Notes: generated by a model not told the origin, from the letters alone. Counted from the stretch's first letter, positions 1-10,893 are shown. The stretch: 64,000 bases of DNA from Rouxiella sp. S1S-2 (GCF_009208105.1 NZ_WFKL01000001.1:1426001-1490000), one strand, 5' to 3'. Translations and numbers: made by a program.

Positions 1-432
1 CGCGATGAAATAGTGCCAATTAACCGCAAATATAACATCGACGCCTTCCTGGCTTCGGTAAACCGCTATTTAAGCAAGTCGAACGCCAATCAGGGCCGCG
101 TAACCGTTGAATATGTCATGCTTGACCATATCAATGACGGCACCGAACATGCGCACGAACTGGCTGAAAGGCTTAAAGATACGCCGTGCAAAATCAACCT
201 GATCCCATGGAACCCGTTCCCGGGTGCACCTTACGGACGCAGCTCAAACAGCCGCATCGACCGTTTTTCCAAAGTTCTGATGGATTATGGTTTTACCGTT
301 ATCGTGCGTAAAACGCGTGGTGATGATATTGATGCCGCCTGCGGCCAGCTTGCCGGTGAAGTTATTGACCGCACCAAGCGTACTTTGAAGAAAAAAATGG
401 CCGGTGAGTCCATAATGGTCAAATCAGTCTAA
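1..432 (+). CDS. rlmN: Dual-specificity 23S rRNA (A2503)/tRNA (A37) methyltransferase RlmN, C-terminal part
   Basis: This is a partial gene whose reading frame is open from base 1, so the start lies outside the window. RlmN is a radical-SAM enzyme that places a C2 methyl group on A2503 of 23S rRNA and on A37 of some tRNAs. The visible 143 residues match the C-terminal end of the family: [11 protein letters not shown] near the left edge, the [10 protein letters not shown] stretch, [11 protein letters not shown], and [17 protein letters not shown]. The last of these holds the conserved C-terminal cysteine that carries the methyl intermediate. A Lys/Arg-rich tail follows. The CxxxCxxC cluster that binds the iron-sulfur centre is not in view. 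pilW starts 66 bases downstream on the same strand, the usual enterobacterial order. Confidence 0.96.
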   Translation, partial: RDEIVPINRKYNIDAFLASVNRYLSKSNANQGRVTVEYVMLDHINDGTEHAHELAERLKDTPCKINLIPWNPFPGAPYGRSSNSRIDRFSKVLMDYGFTVIVRKTRGDDIDAACGQLAGEVIDRTKRTLKKKMAGESIMVKSV

Positions 433-498
433 ATTTCTTCATACTGGGTGTTAGCTTGCGTTTGTCTTATTATCGGTAGCGGGTAAAAGGATTTAAGT

Positions 499-1266
499 AT
501 GGCGAGAGTGCAGTGGCAGTGGAAAGGTTTTTTCACGGCGAGTGTGGCAGTGTGTCTACTGGCAGCCTGTTCCAGCTCGAAGCAACCCCCGGTTGAGGCC
601 GTCACGGGTGCGCCGCAAACGCAGCTTCAGATTGGCATGAACTTCCTGTCGCAGGGCAATATGCCTGCGGCAAAGTCCAATCTTCAACAGGCGGTTGATA
701 CGGCTCCTCAGGATTATCGCAACCAGTTGGGAATGGCTTTGTACGAGCAAAAAAACGGCAATGCCAATGCCGCCGAAAGCCGCTATCAACAAGCGTTCAA
801 GCTTGCCCCTCAAAATGCGACTGTCCTGAATAATTACGGTGCGTTTTTGTGTAGTTTAGGGCAGTATGTACCGTCACAACAGCAGTTTAGCGCCGCTGCC
901 AGTTTGCCTGATTCCGGTCCGGTAGCTGACAGTTTGGAAAATGCGGGCTACTGTTTTCTGAAGGCTAATCAGAACGATGAAGCAAAAGTGTTATTGAGCC
1001 GGGCTCTGAAACGTGATCCCGACAAAGGTGCACCGCTGATTACTGAAGCCAACAGACAGTTTAAAGAAGGTAAACGCGCCGAAGCGCAAGTTTTACTGGA
1101 TGTTTATCAACATGTTCTGCCAGCCAGCGCTGACAGTCTTATGTTACAAATTCGTTTCGCGGCGTCAGCAGGCAATCCAGACAGCGTTCAACGCTATGGA
1201 AGGCAGCTTGCGCGAAACTTTCCACAATCCCAACAGTACCAGCAGTTCTTAGCTAATGAATACTGA
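499..1266 (+). CDS. pilW: PilW-type tetratricopeptide lipoprotein
   Basis: A 255-residue lipoprotein annotated in this position in enterobacteria as type IV pilus biogenesis/stability protein PilW. Residues 1-24 form a lipoprotein signal with lipobox LAAC, so Cys24 should be lipidated. The rest is helical TPR-like sequence (for example the segment with [17 protein letters not shown] and the following [13 protein letters not shown]), expected to act as a periplasmic scaffold. In type IV pilus systems PilW helps secretin assembly. No pilus genes are visible here, so its role in this organism is open. The stop overlaps the rodZ start by 11 bases, which points to translational coupling. Confidence 0.9.
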   Translation: MARVQWQWKGFFTASVAVCLLAACSSSKQPPVEAVTGAPQTQLQIGMNFLSQGNMPAAKSNLQQAVDTAPQDYRNQLGMALYEQKNGNANAAESRYQQAFKLAPQNATVLNNYGAFLCSLGQYVPSQQQFSAAASLPDSGPVADSLENAGYCFLKANQNDEAKVLLSRALKRDPDKGAPLITEANRQFKEGKRAEAQVLLDVYQHVLPASADSLMLQIRFAASAGNPDSVQRYGRQLARNFPQSQQYQQFLANEY

Positions 1267-2239
1267 AGCCACTCAAGATAAAAGCACTAAAGTGACAGCG
1301 GGCGAGCGCCTGCGTCAAGCTCGTGAACAGTTGGGACTCAGCCATCAGGCTGTGGCAGAACGCCTTTGCCTGAAGGTTTCCACTATTCGCCAAATTGAAG
1401 AAGGAAGTACGCCTGCCGATTTGGCACCGACTTTCTTACGCGGTTACATTCGTTCTTACGCAAAACTTGTTCACGTTCCTGAAGAGGAATTGGCGACATT
1501 AATCGGCAAGCAAGCGCCTATCAACGTGCCAAGAGTGGCGTCGATGCAGGGTGTTTCATTACGCAAGTCACGCAAAAAGCGCGACGGCTGGCTAATGGGC
1601 TTTACCTGGCTGATAGTTTTCGTTGTTCTCGGTCTGACCTGCGCATGGTGGTGGCAAAACCATCAGGCACAGCAGCAAGAGATTGCCAATATGGCAGATC
1701 AATCAACCGCTCAACTGAACCAGGACAATGCTCAGGGACAATCTATTCCCCTGAGCACGGGTGAAGCATCTTCACCAGCCGCAGCTCAGCCCGTTGAACC
1801 GACTAACGCCGGTACAACGCCTGCGCAAAACTCGGTCCCCCTGAATACTACACCAGATACCGCTGCAAACGCGGTAACTGCTGCGCAGAATCAGGCACCC
1901 GCTGCGGTCTCTACAAGCCAGCCGACTGCGGCTGAGAATCCTTCTTCTACATTGCCAACCGGCGATGCTCAGGCTAGCAACGCTGCTACAGATGCAGACG
2001 CTGTTAACATGACCTTTAAGTCAGACTGCTGGTTGCAGGTTGACGATGCGGCGGGCAAAACATTGTTCAGCGGCATCAAGAAAGGGGGAGAAAAATTGAG
2101 TCTGAAAGGTAAGGCTCCTTATAAATTGAAAATCGGCGCACCTGGTGCGGTTGAAATTCAATACCAAGGCAAGCCTGTTGACCTAAGCCGTTTTGTAAAA
2201 TCAAGCCGTGTTGCTCGTCTGACTCTGGCTGCTGAATAA
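1256..2239 (+). CDS. rodZ: Cytoskeletal membrane protein RodZ
   Basis: A 327-residue bitopic protein that links the MreB actin-like cytoskeleton to the membrane and controls rod shape. The order is diagnostic. A Cro/C1-type helix-turn-helix (about residues 16-80, with [14 protein letters not shown]) forms the MreB-binding cytoplasmic domain. A basic stop and one transmembrane helix follow (about 111-133, with [18 protein letters not shown]). Next is a low-complexity Ala/Pro/Thr/Gln-rich periplasmic linker (about 140-245), and finally a beta-rich C-terminal domain of the DUF4115 type ending near residue 325. The ATG lies inside the end of pilW. The length is normal for the family. Confidence 0.95.
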   Translation: MNTEATQDKSTKVTAGERLRQAREQLGLSHQAVAERLCLKVSTIRQIEEGSTPADLAPTFLRGYIRSYAKLVHVPEEELATLIGKQAPINVPRVASMQGVSLRKSRKKRDGWLMGFTWLIVFVVLGLTCAWWWQNHQAQQQEIANMADQSTAQLNQDNAQGQSIPLSTGEASSPAAAQPVEPTNAGTTPAQNSVPLNTTPDTAANAVTAAQNQAPAAVSTSQPTAAENPSSTLPTGDAQASNAATDADAVNMTFKSDCWLQVDDAAGKTLFSGIKKGGEKLSLKGKAPYKLKIGAPGAVEIQYQGKPVDLSRFVKSSRVARLTLAAE

Positions 2240-2253
2240 TTTAGCAGCCTACG

Positions 2254-2287
2254 TTGACCCCGTTTTTCAGGTGAAAAACGGGGTCAA
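2254..2287. other. Perfect 14-bp stem-loop between rodZ and ispG
   Basis: Bases 2254-2267 are the exact reverse complement of 2274-2287, with a six-base loop CAGGTG. The lower stem is GC-rich and the upper stem is a T5/A5 tract. No T-run follows, so this is not a textbook terminator. It lies 15 bases after the rodZ stop and 29 bases before the ispG start. An mRNA-stability or attenuating role is inference. Confidence 0.75.
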
Positions 2288-2316
2288 GACACTGGTAACA
2301 ATGGAGAAGAGTATAC

Positions 2317-3438
2317 ATGCATAGCCAAGCACCCATTACCCGTCGCAAATCAACTCGGATTTACGTCGGCAAGGTGCCTGTCGGTGATGGCGCACCTATC
2401 GCGGTGCAGTCAATGACCAACACCCGCACCACCGATGTCGCCGCAACCGTTGCTCAGATCAAAGCTCTTGAGCGCGTTGGTGTAGATATTGTTCGTGTTT
2501 CAGTGCCTACCATGGACGCTGCTGAAGCCTTTAAGCTGATTAAACAGCAGGTTAACGTACCACTGGTTGCCGATATCCATTTCGACTACCGCATCGCGCT
2601 GCAGGTTGCCGAGTACGGCGTTGACTGCCTGCGTATCAATCCGGGCAATATTGGTAATGAGTCGCGTATTCGCTCGGTCGTTGACTGCGCGCGCGATAAA
2701 AACATTCCTATTCGTATTGGGGTAAACGGCGGCTCTCTGGAAAAAGATCTCCAGGAAAAATACGGCGAGCCTACGCCGCAGGCCCTGTTTGAATCCGCAA
2801 TGCGTCACGTAGATATTCTCGACAGACTCAACTTTGATCAGTTCAAGGTGAGTGTGAAAGCCTCGGACGTGTTCCTGGCGGTTGAGTCTTATCGACTGCT
2901 GGCCAAGCAAATTGTGCAGCCTCTGCATCTCGGCATTACCGAAGCGGGCGGCCTGCGCGCCGGGTCGGTAAAATCGGCGATTGGCCTCGGCCTGCTGCTT
3001 TCCGAAGGTATCGGCGATACGCTGCGTATCTCTTTGGCCGCCGATCCGGTTGAAGAGGTGAAGGTTGGTTTTGATATCCTCAAGTCGCTGCGTATTCGCG
3101 CCCGTGGTATCAACTTCATCGCCTGTCCGACCTGTTCGCGTCAGGAATTTGACGTTATCGGCACCGTTAACGCCCTTGAGCAGCGTCTCGAAGACATTAT
3201 TACCCCGATGGACATCTCTATCATTGGCTGCGTTGTGAACGGCCCGGGCGAAGCGCTGGTATCAACCATGGGCGTCACCGGTGGCCATAATAAGAGCGGC
3301 TTCTATGAAGACGGCGTTCGTCAAAGAGAAAGATTCGACAATGAGCAGATGATCGACCAGCTTGAAGCCAAGATCCGGGCCAAAGCGGCCGTGATGGATC
3401 AAAGTAAGCGCATTGTTATTAATCATCTCGAAAAGTAA
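2317..3438 (+). CDS. ispG: 4-hydroxy-3-methylbut-2-en-1-yl diphosphate synthase IspG
   Basis: A 373-residue enzyme of the MEP isoprenoid pathway that reductively converts 2-C-methyl-D-erythritol 2,4-cyclodiphosphate to HMBPP. The N-terminal TIM-barrel begins with [12 protein letters not shown] and [13 protein letters not shown]. The C-terminal half has the three cysteines that bind the 4Fe-4S cluster, in [11 protein letters not shown] and [12 protein letters not shown], about 35 residues apart as in the E. coli protein. Length agrees with the short bacterial form. The start ATG follows an AGAAGAG ribosome-binding region. rodZ upstream and hisS downstream give the conserved enterobacterial order. 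Confidence 0.97.
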   Translation: MHSQAPITRRKSTRIYVGKVPVGDGAPIAVQSMTNTRTTDVAATVAQIKALERVGVDIVRVSVPTMDAAEAFKLIKQQVNVPLVADIHFDYRIALQVAEYGVDCLRINPGNIGNESRIRSVVDCARDKNIPIRIGVNGGSLEKDLQEKYGEPTPQALFESAMRHVDILDRLNFDQFKVSVKASDVFLAVESYRLLAKQIVQPLHLGITEAGGLRAGSVKSAIGLGLLLSEGIGDTLRISLAADPVEEVKVGFDILKSLRIRARGINFIACPTCSRQEFDVIGTVNALEQRLEDIITPMDISIIGCVVNGPGEALVSTMGVTGGHNKSGFYEDGVRQRERFDNEQMIDQLEAKIRAKAAVMDQSKRIVINHLEK

Positions 3439-3490
3439 CCTGAGCTCGCGCTGCAATTGCGGCGCGCCTGCCCTTTGGGCCGAATTAAAC

Positions 3491-3566
3491 TGAACCCGAT
3501 ATGAAGTGTTGACCTATCCGCATTGAACCTCAGGATACAAAACACCTATAATCGGGTTCATTTTTA
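3491..3566 (+). promoter_or_regulatory. Candidate hisS promoter inside a long inverted repeat
   Basis: TTGAAC (3523-3528) and a perfect TATAAT (3547-3552) are separated by 18 bases, about 36 bases before the hisS start. They are bracketed by an exact 10-base inverted repeat, TGAACCCGAT (3491-3500) and ATCGGGTTCA (3551-3560), and the second arm runs into TTTTTATAAA. Transcripts reading through from ispG could fold both arms into a terminator-like hairpin. Transcripts from this promoter would lack the first arm. The sequence is seen directly; the function is inferred. Confidence 0.5.
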
Positions 3567-3587
3567 TAAAAAATATAGAGAACTGAC

Positions 3588-4862
3588 GTGGCAAAGAACC
3601 TCCAGGCCATTCGCGGCATGAACGATTATCTGCCTGCAGACACTGCACTCTGGCAGCGCATTGAAGGCACGCTTAAACGCGTTCTCGGCACCTACGGTTA
3701 CAGTGAAATCCGTATGCCGATTGTAGAGCAGACCCCGTTATTCAAACGTGCGATCGGTGAAGTTACCGACGTCGTTGAAAAAGAAATGTACTCCTTTGAG
3801 GACCGCAACGGCGAGAGCCTGACTCTGCGTCCTGAAGGGACCGCTGGCTGCGTGCGCGCCGGTATCGAGCATGGTCTGCTGTACAATCAGGAACAGCGTT
3901 TGTGGTATATCGGGCCGATGTTCCGTTACGAGCGTCCGCAAAAAGGTCGCTATCGCCAATTCAATCAGCTGGGTGTGGAAGTCTTTGGTCTGCAAGGGCC
4001 GGATATTGACGCTGAGCTTATCATGATGACCGCCCGCTGGTGGCGTGAGCTGGGCATCGCCGAGCATGTATCTCTCGAGCTGAACTCTATCGGTTCTCTT
4101 GAGGCGCGCAAAAACTATCGTGATGCACTGGTTGCCTTCCTCGAGCAACATACCGAGAAGCTAGACGAAGACTCCAAACGCCGCATGTATACCAATCCGC
4201 TGCGCGTTCTGGACTCTAAAAGTCCAGAGGTTCAAGCGCTGTTGAACGGTGCGCCGGCGCTGGCGGATTACCTTGATGAAGAATCTCGCGAACACTTTGC
4301 AGGTCTGTGTGAACTTTTAAGCCTTGCAGGTATCCCATATACGGTTAATCAGCGTCTTGTGCGCGGTTTGGATTATTACAACCGCACTGTATTCGAATGG
4401 GTAACGACCAGCCTCGGCGCGCAGGGTACAGTCTGCGGTGGGGGTCGTTATGACGGTTTGGTTGAACAGCTTGGTGGACGCGCGACGCCTGCGGTGGGGT
4501 TTGCGATGGGCCTTGAGCGTCTGGTTCTGCTGGTTCAGGCCGTGAATCCCGATTTCAAAGCACCTGCAACGGTAGATGCTTACGTCATTTCATCAGGTGC
4601 AGGTACGCAGGGTGCGGCGATGCAACTGGCTGAAACGCTGCGTGACGCGCTGCCTGAGCTAAAAGTGATGACTAACTACGGCGGTGGCAACTTTAAAAAA
4701 CAGTTTGCCCGCGCCGACAAATGGGGGGCGCGTATCGCCCTGGTATTAGGTGAGGACGAAGTCGCGGCTCAGCAGGTAGTAGTCAAAAATCTGCAAAGTG
4801 GTGAGCAAGAAACGCTGGCGCAGAGCGAATTGGCTGTGCGTCTGGCCTCGATGTTAGGTTAA
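3588..4862 (+). CDS. hisS: Histidyl-tRNA synthetase
   Basis: A 424-residue class II aminoacyl-tRNA synthetase that charges tRNA-His. Visible family signatures are the N-terminal RGMNDYLP, motif 2 around [15 protein letters not shown], the histidine-A motif [15 protein letters not shown], and [14 protein letters not shown]. The C-terminal anticodon-binding domain (about residues 328-424) ends the protein. The length equals that of E. coli HisS. yfgM begins 13 bases after the stop and probably shares the transcript. Confidence 0.98.
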   Translation: MAKNLQAIRGMNDYLPADTALWQRIEGTLKRVLGTYGYSEIRMPIVEQTPLFKRAIGEVTDVVEKEMYSFEDRNGESLTLRPEGTAGCVRAGIEHGLLYNQEQRLWYIGPMFRYERPQKGRYRQFNQLGVEVFGLQGPDIDAELIMMTARWWRELGIAEHVSLELNSIGSLEARKNYRDALVAFLEQHTEKLDEDSKRRMYTNPLRVLDSKSPEVQALLNGAPALADYLDEESREHFAGLCELLSLAGIPYTVNQRLVRGLDYYNRTVFEWVTTSLGAQGTVCGGGRYDGLVEQLGGRATPAVGFAMGLERLVLLVQAVNPDFKAPATVDAYVISSGAGTQGAAMQLAETLRDALPELKVMTNYGGGNFKKQFARADKWGARIALVLGEDEVAAQQVVVKNLQSGEQETLAQSELAVRLASMLG

Positions 4863-4875
4863 GGAGAAGGACCAC

Positions 4876-5496
4876 GTGGAAGTCTATACCACTGAAAACG
4901 AACAGGTTGATGCCGTCCGCCGCTTCTTTACCGAGAATGGTAAAGCGCTGGCCATTGGCGTCGTGCTGGGTATTGCTGCTTTGGGTGGATGGCGTTATTG
5001 GCAGGTTCATCAGAACACCGCTTTAACGGAAGCTTCTGCTTCATACCAGCAGGTATCCACCGCATTGACGGATAACAAAGCCGAAGGCGTTGCCAATTTA
5101 GAGAAGTTTGCTCAGAGCAACAGCAACAGCTATGGCGTTTTTGCTGCGCTGCAGTTGGCCGACCATTTTGTTCAGGCCAAGGATTTTGCGAATGCTGAAA
5201 AACAACTGACGCAGGCAACTCAGCTTTCTAAAGACGAAAACTTATTATCACTGGTTAATTACCGTCTCGCACGCGTTCAACTGCAGGAAAATAAGTTGGA
5301 CGACGCGATGAAAACCCTCGACAACGTTAAGGGCGACGGCTGGATGGCGATGCAACAAGAGGTCCGTGGTGACGTTCTTCTCGCTAAGGGCGACGCCAAA
5401 GGTGCCAGGGATGCATACAGTAAAGGCCTTGATTCCAAGCCATCTCAAACGCTGCAAACCATGCTGCGTATGAAATTGAATAATTTATCCAGCTAA
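4876..5496 (+). CDS. yfgM: YfgM, ancillary SecYEG translocon subunit
   Basis: A 206-residue inner-membrane protein. The start codon is GTG at 4876, preceded by AAGGAGAAGG at 4861-4870, and it matches the family N-terminus (MEVY.. followed by EQVDAVRRFF). One transmembrane helix spans about residues 24-43 (LAIGVVLGIAALGGWRYW). The periplasmic remainder is TPR-like. In E. coli YfgM associates with the Sec translocon and the chaperone PpiD and affects RcsB stability. It sits between hisS and bamB, its conserved place. Confidence 0.94.
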   Translation: MEVYTTENEQVDAVRRFFTENGKALAIGVVLGIAALGGWRYWQVHQNTALTEASASYQQVSTALTDNKAEGVANLEKFAQSNSNSYGVFAALQLADHFVQAKDFANAEKQLTQATQLSKDENLLSLVNYRLARVQLQENKLDDAMKTLDNVKGDGWMAMQQEVRGDVLLAKGDAKGARDAYSKGLDSKPSQTLQTMLRMKLNNLSS

Positions 5497-5507
5497 GGGG
5501 AACCCCG

Positions 5508-6689
5508 ATGCAATTGCGTAAAACACTCTTGGTGGGCGTCGTCTCTGTTGCCCTGCTGAGCGGCTGTTCCTGGTTCAGCGGCGAAGAAGACGTGGTAAAA
5601 ATGTCTCCGCTGCCAAAAGTTGAAAATCAGTTCACGCCAACTGAAGTGTGGAGCACTTCCGTAGGCGACGGCGTAGGGGCGTATTATTCTCACCTGCATC
5701 CGGCCTGGAAAGACAACACGATTTACGCTGCTGACCGCTTTGGCATCGTGAAGGCGCTTGATGCTGACAATGGTAAAGAAAAATGGAAAGTGAACCTGTC
5801 TGAAAATCCGGGCTTCTTCTCCAGTAATATCTCTGCCCAGCTTTCCGGCGGCGTAACCGTTGACGGTTCAAACCTGTATATCGGAAGCGAAAAAGCGATT
5901 GTTTACTCGCTCAATACCGCAGACGGCACCGTGGCCTGGCAGTCTAAAGTGGCGGGTGAAGCTATCTCCCGTCCGGTCATCAGCGACGGTCTGGTATTGA
6001 TTCACACCAGCAACGGTATTCTGCAGGCGTTGAATCAGAAAGACGGCAGCATTGCCTGGAGCGCCAATCTTGATATGCCTACGCTTTCTCTGCGCGGTGA
6101 ATCTGCTCCAGCTGTAGCCTTTGGCGCGGCGATTGTGGGCGGAGACAACGGTCGTGTGAGCGCCGTGCTGATGAAAGAAGGCCAGATGATTTGGCAGCAG
6201 CGTATTTCTGAGCCAAGCGGCGCCACTGAAATCGACCGTTTGAGCGATGTTGATACCACACCGGTTATCGTTAACGGTGTTGTCTATACCGTAGCTTATA
6301 ACGGTAATCTGGTAGCAATGGACCTGCGTTCAGGCCAAATCATGTGGAAACGTGAAGTGGGCTCGGTAAATAACATTATCGTTGAAGGTGACCGTATTTA
6401 TATGGTTGACCAGAATGACCGCGTTATGGCCCTCAATACTCAGGGCGGCGTCACCGTTTGGACGCAAAGCGAACTGCTTCACCGTAACTTGACCGCACCC
6501 GTGCTGTATAACGGCTTTATTGTGGTCGGCGATGCCGAAGGTTACCTGCATTGGTTGAACACTAACGATGGTCGTTTTGTCGCCCAGCAGAAAGTGGACA
6601 CCTCAGGTCTGTTGAGTGCGCCGGTTGTGGCAAGCGACAAGCTGGTTGTGCAGGCCAAAGGCGGAGAGGTTTACTCCTTTAAACGCTAA
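5508..6689 (+). CDS. bamB: Outer-membrane protein assembly factor BamB
   Basis: A 393-residue lipoprotein of the BAM complex, which inserts beta-barrel proteins into the outer membrane. Residues 1-20 are a lipoprotein signal with lipobox LSGC and Cys20 as the lipidation site. The rest is an eight-bladed PQQ-like beta-propeller: repeats such as VKALDADNGKEKWKVNL, VYSLNTADGTVAWQSKV, LVAMDLRSGQIMWKREV and HWLNTNDGRF recur at blade spacing. The ATG is preceded by AAGGGG, 11 bases after the yfgM stop. Confidence 0.97.
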   Translation: MQLRKTLLVGVVSVALLSGCSWFSGEEDVVKMSPLPKVENQFTPTEVWSTSVGDGVGAYYSHLHPAWKDNTIYAADRFGIVKALDADNGKEKWKVNLSENPGFFSSNISAQLSGGVTVDGSNLYIGSEKAIVYSLNTADGTVAWQSKVAGEAISRPVISDGLVLIHTSNGILQALNQKDGSIAWSANLDMPTLSLRGESAPAVAFGAAIVGGDNGRVSAVLMKEGQMIWQQRISEPSGATEIDRLSDVDTTPVIVNGVVYTVAYNGNLVAMDLRSGQIMWKREVGSVNNIIVEGDRIYMVDQNDRVMALNTQGGVTVWTQSELLHRNLTAPVLYNGFIVVGDAEGYLHWLNTNDGRFVAQQKVDTSGLLSAPVVASDKLVVQAKGGEVYSFKR

Positions 6690-6738
6690 TACCCTGCGTT
6701 CTTGACGCTGTAGCTGCGTTGGTCGCAGCGTCAATTAC

Positions 6739-6768
6739 TTGGGTATATATCTGCATCATGGGTATAAT
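6739..6768 (+). promoter_or_regulatory. Candidate promoter in the bamB-der spacer
   Basis: A perfect -10 TATAAT (6763-6768) has a modest -35 TTGGGT (6739-6744) at an 18-base spacing. It sits about 180 bases before der and only 12 bases ahead of a strong hairpin. der could therefore have a long leader, or a very short RNA could be made. No transcript evidence is available from sequence. Confidence 0.4.
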
Positions 6769-6780
6769 AGCTCTGCCATC

Positions 6781-6816
6781 AAACGGCTCCTGAATTGCTC
6801 AGGGGCCGTTTCGTAT
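6781..6816 (+). terminator. Stem-loop terminator after bamB
   Basis: Bases 6781-6793 pair with 6799-6811 around a five-base loop (ATTGC). This gives a 13-base stem with one G-U pair, followed by a short T-rich stretch. It lies about 90 bases after the bamB stop and probably ends the hisS-yfgM-bamB transcript. Confidence 0.6.
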
Positions 6817-6951
6817 TCTAAAAACAGCAAAAATGGTTCTCCTTTTCTGTTGTAAGAAATTGAATTTTAATGATTTGCATTATAGCGATTTGATGTTTGA
6901 ACCCTTTGGGTTGGGCATGTTTATTGGCTATAAAAAAATGAGGCTTCAAAA

Positions 6952-8436
6952 ATGATACCTGTCGTCGCGCTTGTTGGGCGCCCGAATGTGGGTAAATCCA
7001 CCTTATTTAACCGTTTGACCAAGACGCGTGATGCGTTGGTGGCGGATTTCCCCGGGCTAACGCGTGACCGCAAGTATGGTCGTGCCGAGATCGAGGGTAA
7101 CGAATTTATCATCGTTGATACCGGTGGTATCGACGGGACCGAAGACGGCGTAGAAACCCGTATGGCGGGTCAGTCACTGCTGGCTATCGAAGAAGCAGAT
7201 ATTGTGCTGTTTATGGTTGATGCTCGCGCGGGCGTAATGCCTGCCGATCAGGGCATTGCTCAGCACCTGCGCAGCCGTGAAAAAGCCACTTTCCTGGTAG
7301 CAAATAAAACCGATGGTCTTGACCCAGACAGTGCAACCGCTGATTTCTATTCACTGGGACTAGGCGAAGTTTATGCTATCGCTGCTTCGCACGGTCGCGG
7401 TGTTAACCAGCTTATCGAGCACGTACTGATCCCGTTCGTGGGTGAAAAACCTGAAGAAGCTGAATTGACCGAAGAAGAGGCCAACGCGGCCTATTGGGCA
7501 GAACAGCTGGGTGAAAACGGCGACGAAATTCCTGCAGACGTGGAAGACGATTTCGATCCAACCACCTTGCCAATCAAACTGGCTATCGTTGGGCGTCCTA
7601 ACGTAGGTAAGTCAACGCTTACCAACCGTATCCTCGGCGAAGACCGCGTAGTCGTTTATGACATGCCGGGCACCACCCGTGACAGCATTTATATTCCGAT
7701 GGTGCGTGACGAGCGTGAATACGTGCTTATCGATACCGCGGGCGTGCGTAAACGCGGTAAAGTGACTGAAACCGTTGAGAAATTCTCGGTTATCAAAACT
7801 CTGCAGGCAATCGAAGATGCCAACGTGGTGATGTTGGTTATCGACGCGCACGAAGGCATCTCGGATCAGGATTTGTCCCTGCTCGGCTTTATCCTCAACA
7901 GCGGTCGCTCATTGGTTATCGTGGTGAACAAGTGGGACGGACTGACTCAAGAAGTTCGCGACCAGGTGAAAGACACCCTTGACCTGCGTCTCGGCTTTAT
8001 CGATTTCGCACGCATACACTTCATCTCCGCGCTGCACGGCAGTGGCGTAGGTAATCTGTTTGAGTCCGTTAACGAAGCCTATAACTGTGCCACCAAGCGT
8101 GTAAGCACCTCTTTGCTGACCCGTATCATGCAGATGGCCGCTGACGACCACCAGCCACCGCTGGTTAACGGCCGTCGCGTTAAGCTGAAATACGCGCACG
8201 CCGGGGGTTACAACCCGCCAATCGTGGTGATTCACGGTAATCAGGTGAAAGACCTGGCTGACTCGTACAAGCGTTATTTGATGAACTACTTCCGTCGTTC
8301 ATTAGAAATCATGGGTACACCCATACGTATTCAGTTCAAAGAGGGTGAGAACCCGTTTGAAGGTAAGCGTAACCCACTGACGCCTAACCAAATGCGTAAA
8401 CGTAAGCGTTTGATGTCGCATCTGAAAAAGAAATAA
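6952..8436 (+). CDS. der: Ribosome biogenesis GTPase Der (EngA)
   Basis: A 494-residue essential GTPase for 50S subunit maturation. It has two tandem Era-like GTPase domains, each with a P-loop GRPNVGKST: one near residue 9, the second near residue 212. Both have their G3 and G4 elements ([31 protein letters not shown]). An acidic linker (about 165-200) separates the domains, and a KH-like C-terminal domain (about 385-494) ends in a very basic tail ([13 protein letters not shown]). The length is typical of enterobacterial Der. Confidence 0.98.
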   Translation: MIPVVALVGRPNVGKSTLFNRLTKTRDALVADFPGLTRDRKYGRAEIEGNEFIIVDTGGIDGTEDGVETRMAGQSLLAIEEADIVLFMVDARAGVMPADQGIAQHLRSREKATFLVANKTDGLDPDSATADFYSLGLGEVYAIAASHGRGVNQLIEHVLIPFVGEKPEEAELTEEEANAAYWAEQLGENGDEIPADVEDDFDPTTLPIKLAIVGRPNVGKSTLTNRILGEDRVVVYDMPGTTRDSIYIPMVRDEREYVLIDTAGVRKRGKVTETVEKFSVIKTLQAIEDANVVMLVIDAHEGISDQDLSLLGFILNSGRSLVIVVNKWDGLTQEVRDQVKDTLDLRLGFIDFARIHFISALHGSGVGNLFESVNEAYNCATKRVSTSLLTRIMQMAADDHQPPLVNGRRVKLKYAHAGGYNPPIVVIHGNQVKDLADSYKRYLMNYFRRSLEIMGTPIRIQFKEGENPFEGKRNPLTPNQMRKRKRLMSHLKKK

Positions 8437-8463
8437 TTTAGTCAGATAAGGCACACGCTGCAC

Positions 8464-8520
8464 AACTGCATCTTACGTTTTAGACTCGGGTCTGAAATAT
8501 TAAGATGCAGTTTTTTTTAT
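8464..8520 (+). terminator. Intrinsic terminator after der
   Basis: A 12-base perfect stem (8464-8475 with 8501-8512) runs straight into a run of eight or more T. The loop holds a small inner hairpin (TTAGAC/GTCTGA). This is the clearest rho-independent terminator in the left part of the window. Confidence 0.88.
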
Positions 8521-8667
8521 TCTTTTTTTGAGCCAAGGCAACGGCTTGCCCTGAAGTTACCACTCACTTTCCCTCTCTTCAGCCTTCATCGAAAAGCGCG
8601 CACTGTCACAGGGACTATAATTTTTCAGTACCCCTGTTTTTAGTAAGTCTTTCAAGGAGAGTCATTA

Positions 8668-10893
8668 ATGTCAGTAAAAAAAGATAAAGCAGAGTCCGCT
8701 AAACCCCATCTTAATGATACTGCGCCGCAAGGCGCGCCCATTAAGCCGCAAAAAAGCGTGAGTCCTCCGGGGGCAGAGCCAACCGCGGCAGGCAGCGATA
8801 AGAATCCCTCGGTCACCAATACCAAGCTTGAGCAGCTCGATGTCTATCGCGAGGACCCTGAGAATCAGGCATTGCGCACCGATCAGGGTGTGAAAATCGC
8901 CGATAACCAAAATTCATTAAAAGCCGGCGTTCGTGGATCCACGCTGCTTGAAGATTTTATTCTCCGTGAAAAAATTACTCATTTTGATCATGAGCGCATT
9001 CCCGAGAGGATTGTTCACGCGCGCGGTGCCGCAGCGCACGGTTATTTTCAGGTCTATAAATCTCAGCAAGCGCTAACGAAGGCCGGTTTTCTGGTCGATC
9101 CGGGTCTTGATACGCCGGTATTCGTTCGCTTCTCTACCGTGCAGGGTTCACGAGGCTCCGCCGACTCTGTGAGGGATATTCGCGGGTTCGCCACCAAGTT
9201 TTACACCCAGGAAGGTAACTTTGATTTGGTCGGCAACAACACGCCAATCTTCTTTATTCAAGATGCCATTAAATTTCCCGATTTCGTTCATGCGGTAAAA
9301 CCCGAGCCGCATAATGAAATCCCGCAGGGGCAAAGCGCACACGACACCTTCTGGGACTATGTATCACTGCAGCCAGAAACGATGCACAACGTGATGTGGG
9401 CGATGTCCGACAGAGGTATTCCGCGCAGCTACCGCATGATGGAGGGGTTTGGGATCCACAGTTACAAACTGATCAATGCCGAAGGCAAAAGTCATTTTGT
9501 GCGATTCCATTGGAAACCAACCTGCGGTGCCGCGTCGCTAATTTGGGATGAAGCGCAGGTGTTGACGGGCAGAGACCCGGACTTCCATCGCCGCGAATTA
9601 TGGGAATCTATCGAGGCGGGTGACTATCCGGAGTATGAACTGGGACTGCAGATTATTCCCGAAGAGGATGAGCACAAGTACGATTTCGATATCCTTGACC
9701 CGACCAAGCTCATTCCAGAGTCCCTGGTGCCGGTCCAAATTGTCGGCAAAATGGTGTTGGACCGTAATCCCGACAACTATTTCAGTGAGACGGAACAGGT
9801 GGCGTTCTGTCCGGGAAATATTGTGCCGGGATTGGACTTCTCGGACGACCCTCTGCTGCAGGGGCGGTTGTTTTCGTATCTGGATACCCAAATCAGCCGA
9901 CTCGGTGGCCCGAATTTCCACGAAATCCCGATCAACAAACCGGTTTGCCCGTTCCATAATCATCAACGAGACGGCATGCATCGGATGGGCATTTCGGGCA
10001 AGGCCAACTATGAGCCTAATTCAATTAATAACAACTGGCCGCGCGAAACGCCACCAGCCAAAAAAGACGGCGGCTTCACGACGCATGCTCAGCCGCTAAG
10101 TGGAGAAAAGGTGCGCGTCAGAAGTGAATCGTTCAACGACTACTACTCACAGCCACGACTGTTTTGGCTGAGCCAGACCAAAACCGAGCAGGATCATATT
10201 GTGGGCGGTTTCAGCTTCGAACTCGGTAAGGTGGTGCGTCCGTGGATTCGAGAGCGCGTGGTCGATCAGTTGACCTATATTGACCAACAGCTTGCCGCTC
10301 GTGTCGCGGAAAACGTCGGACTTGTTCTGACTGACGAACAGCTCGCACATCCGATCCCTAAAGACGTGAACGGGTTGAAAAAAGATGCGGCGCTGAGTTT
10401 GTACGGCGAAAAAGAGCATCCGGTCAAGTCTCGCCAGATTGCACTGCTGGTCGCCGACGGCGTCTGCGGCGACTCGGTAGCAAAAATCACCGCAGAGCTT
10501 AACGGGCTGGGCATTCACACCAAAATTTTCGCCCCGCGGTTGGGGAAAATTAAAACCCTGCAGGGCAAAGAGGTGAATGCCGACGGCACGATTGAAGGCA
10601 ACCCGTCGGTGTTGGTGGACGGTGTGATCGTAGTGACCGGCAAAGAGAGCATTGAGGCATTGCTTAAAAACGGTAACGCAAAAAACTATCTCTTGCAGGC
10701 GTTTAAGCATCTTAAAGCCATTGGGTTGCAGGGCGAGGCGCTAAAGCTTTATCAGGCGCTGCCTTTGCCCAAACCGGACGAAGGAGTGCTGGTAGATGAT
10801 GATGCGAAAAAGGTCGCCGACAAGTTTGTTACCGCGCTGAAGAAGCACCGCGTGTGGTCACGTGAGGCGGCGGCACAGGAAGTTCCGGCATAA
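8668..10893 (+). CDS. katE: Large-subunit monofunctional catalase HPII
   Basis: A 741-residue heme catalase that breaks down hydrogen peroxide in the cytoplasm. The N-terminal extension, catalase core and C-terminal flavodoxin/amidotransferase-like domain (about 590-741) mark the large-subunit clade. The catalytic His is in [13 protein letters not shown] (His117), the active-site Asn is in [12 protein letters not shown], and the proximal heme Tyr is in [13 protein letters not shown]. The ATG follows AAGGAGAG at good spacing. In E. coli katE is sigma-S dependent; I did not find a decisive promoter here. It is a single-gene unit between two terminators. Confidence 0.97.
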   Translation: MSVKKDKAESAKPHLNDTAPQGAPIKPQKSVSPPGAEPTAAGSDKNPSVTNTKLEQLDVYREDPENQALRTDQGVKIADNQNSLKAGVRGSTLLEDFILREKITHFDHERIPERIVHARGAAAHGYFQVYKSQQALTKAGFLVDPGLDTPVFVRFSTVQGSRGSADSVRDIRGFATKFYTQEGNFDLVGNNTPIFFIQDAIKFPDFVHAVKPEPHNEIPQGQSAHDTFWDYVSLQPETMHNVMWAMSDRGIPRSYRMMEGFGIHSYKLINAEGKSHFVRFHWKPTCGAASLIWDEAQVLTGRDPDFHRRELWESIEAGDYPEYELGLQIIPEEDEHKYDFDILDPTKLIPESLVPVQIVGKMVLDRNPDNYFSETEQVAFCPGNIVPGLDFSDDPLLQGRLFSYLDTQISRLGGPNFHEIPINKPVCPFHNHQRDGMHRMGISGKANYEPNSINNNWPRETPPAKKDGGFTTHAQPLSGEKVRVRSESFNDYYSQPRLFWLSQTKTEQDHIVGGFSFELGKVVRPWIRERVVDQLTYIDQQLAARVAENVGLVLTDEQLAHPIPKDVNGLKKDAALSLYGEKEHPVKSRQIALLVADGVCGDSVAKITAELNGLGIHTKIFAPRLGKIKTLQGKEVNADGTIEGNPSVLVDGVIVVTGKESIEALLKNGNAKNYLLQAFKHLKAIGLQGEALKLYQALPLPKPDEGVLVDDDAKKVADKFVTALKKHRVWSREAAAQEVPA

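Noticed and set aside
9620..10099. 159-codon plus-strand frame inside katE
   Set aside because: It is a shadow frame of the catalase gene; its composition is Arg/Ser-rich noise and katE is intact over it.
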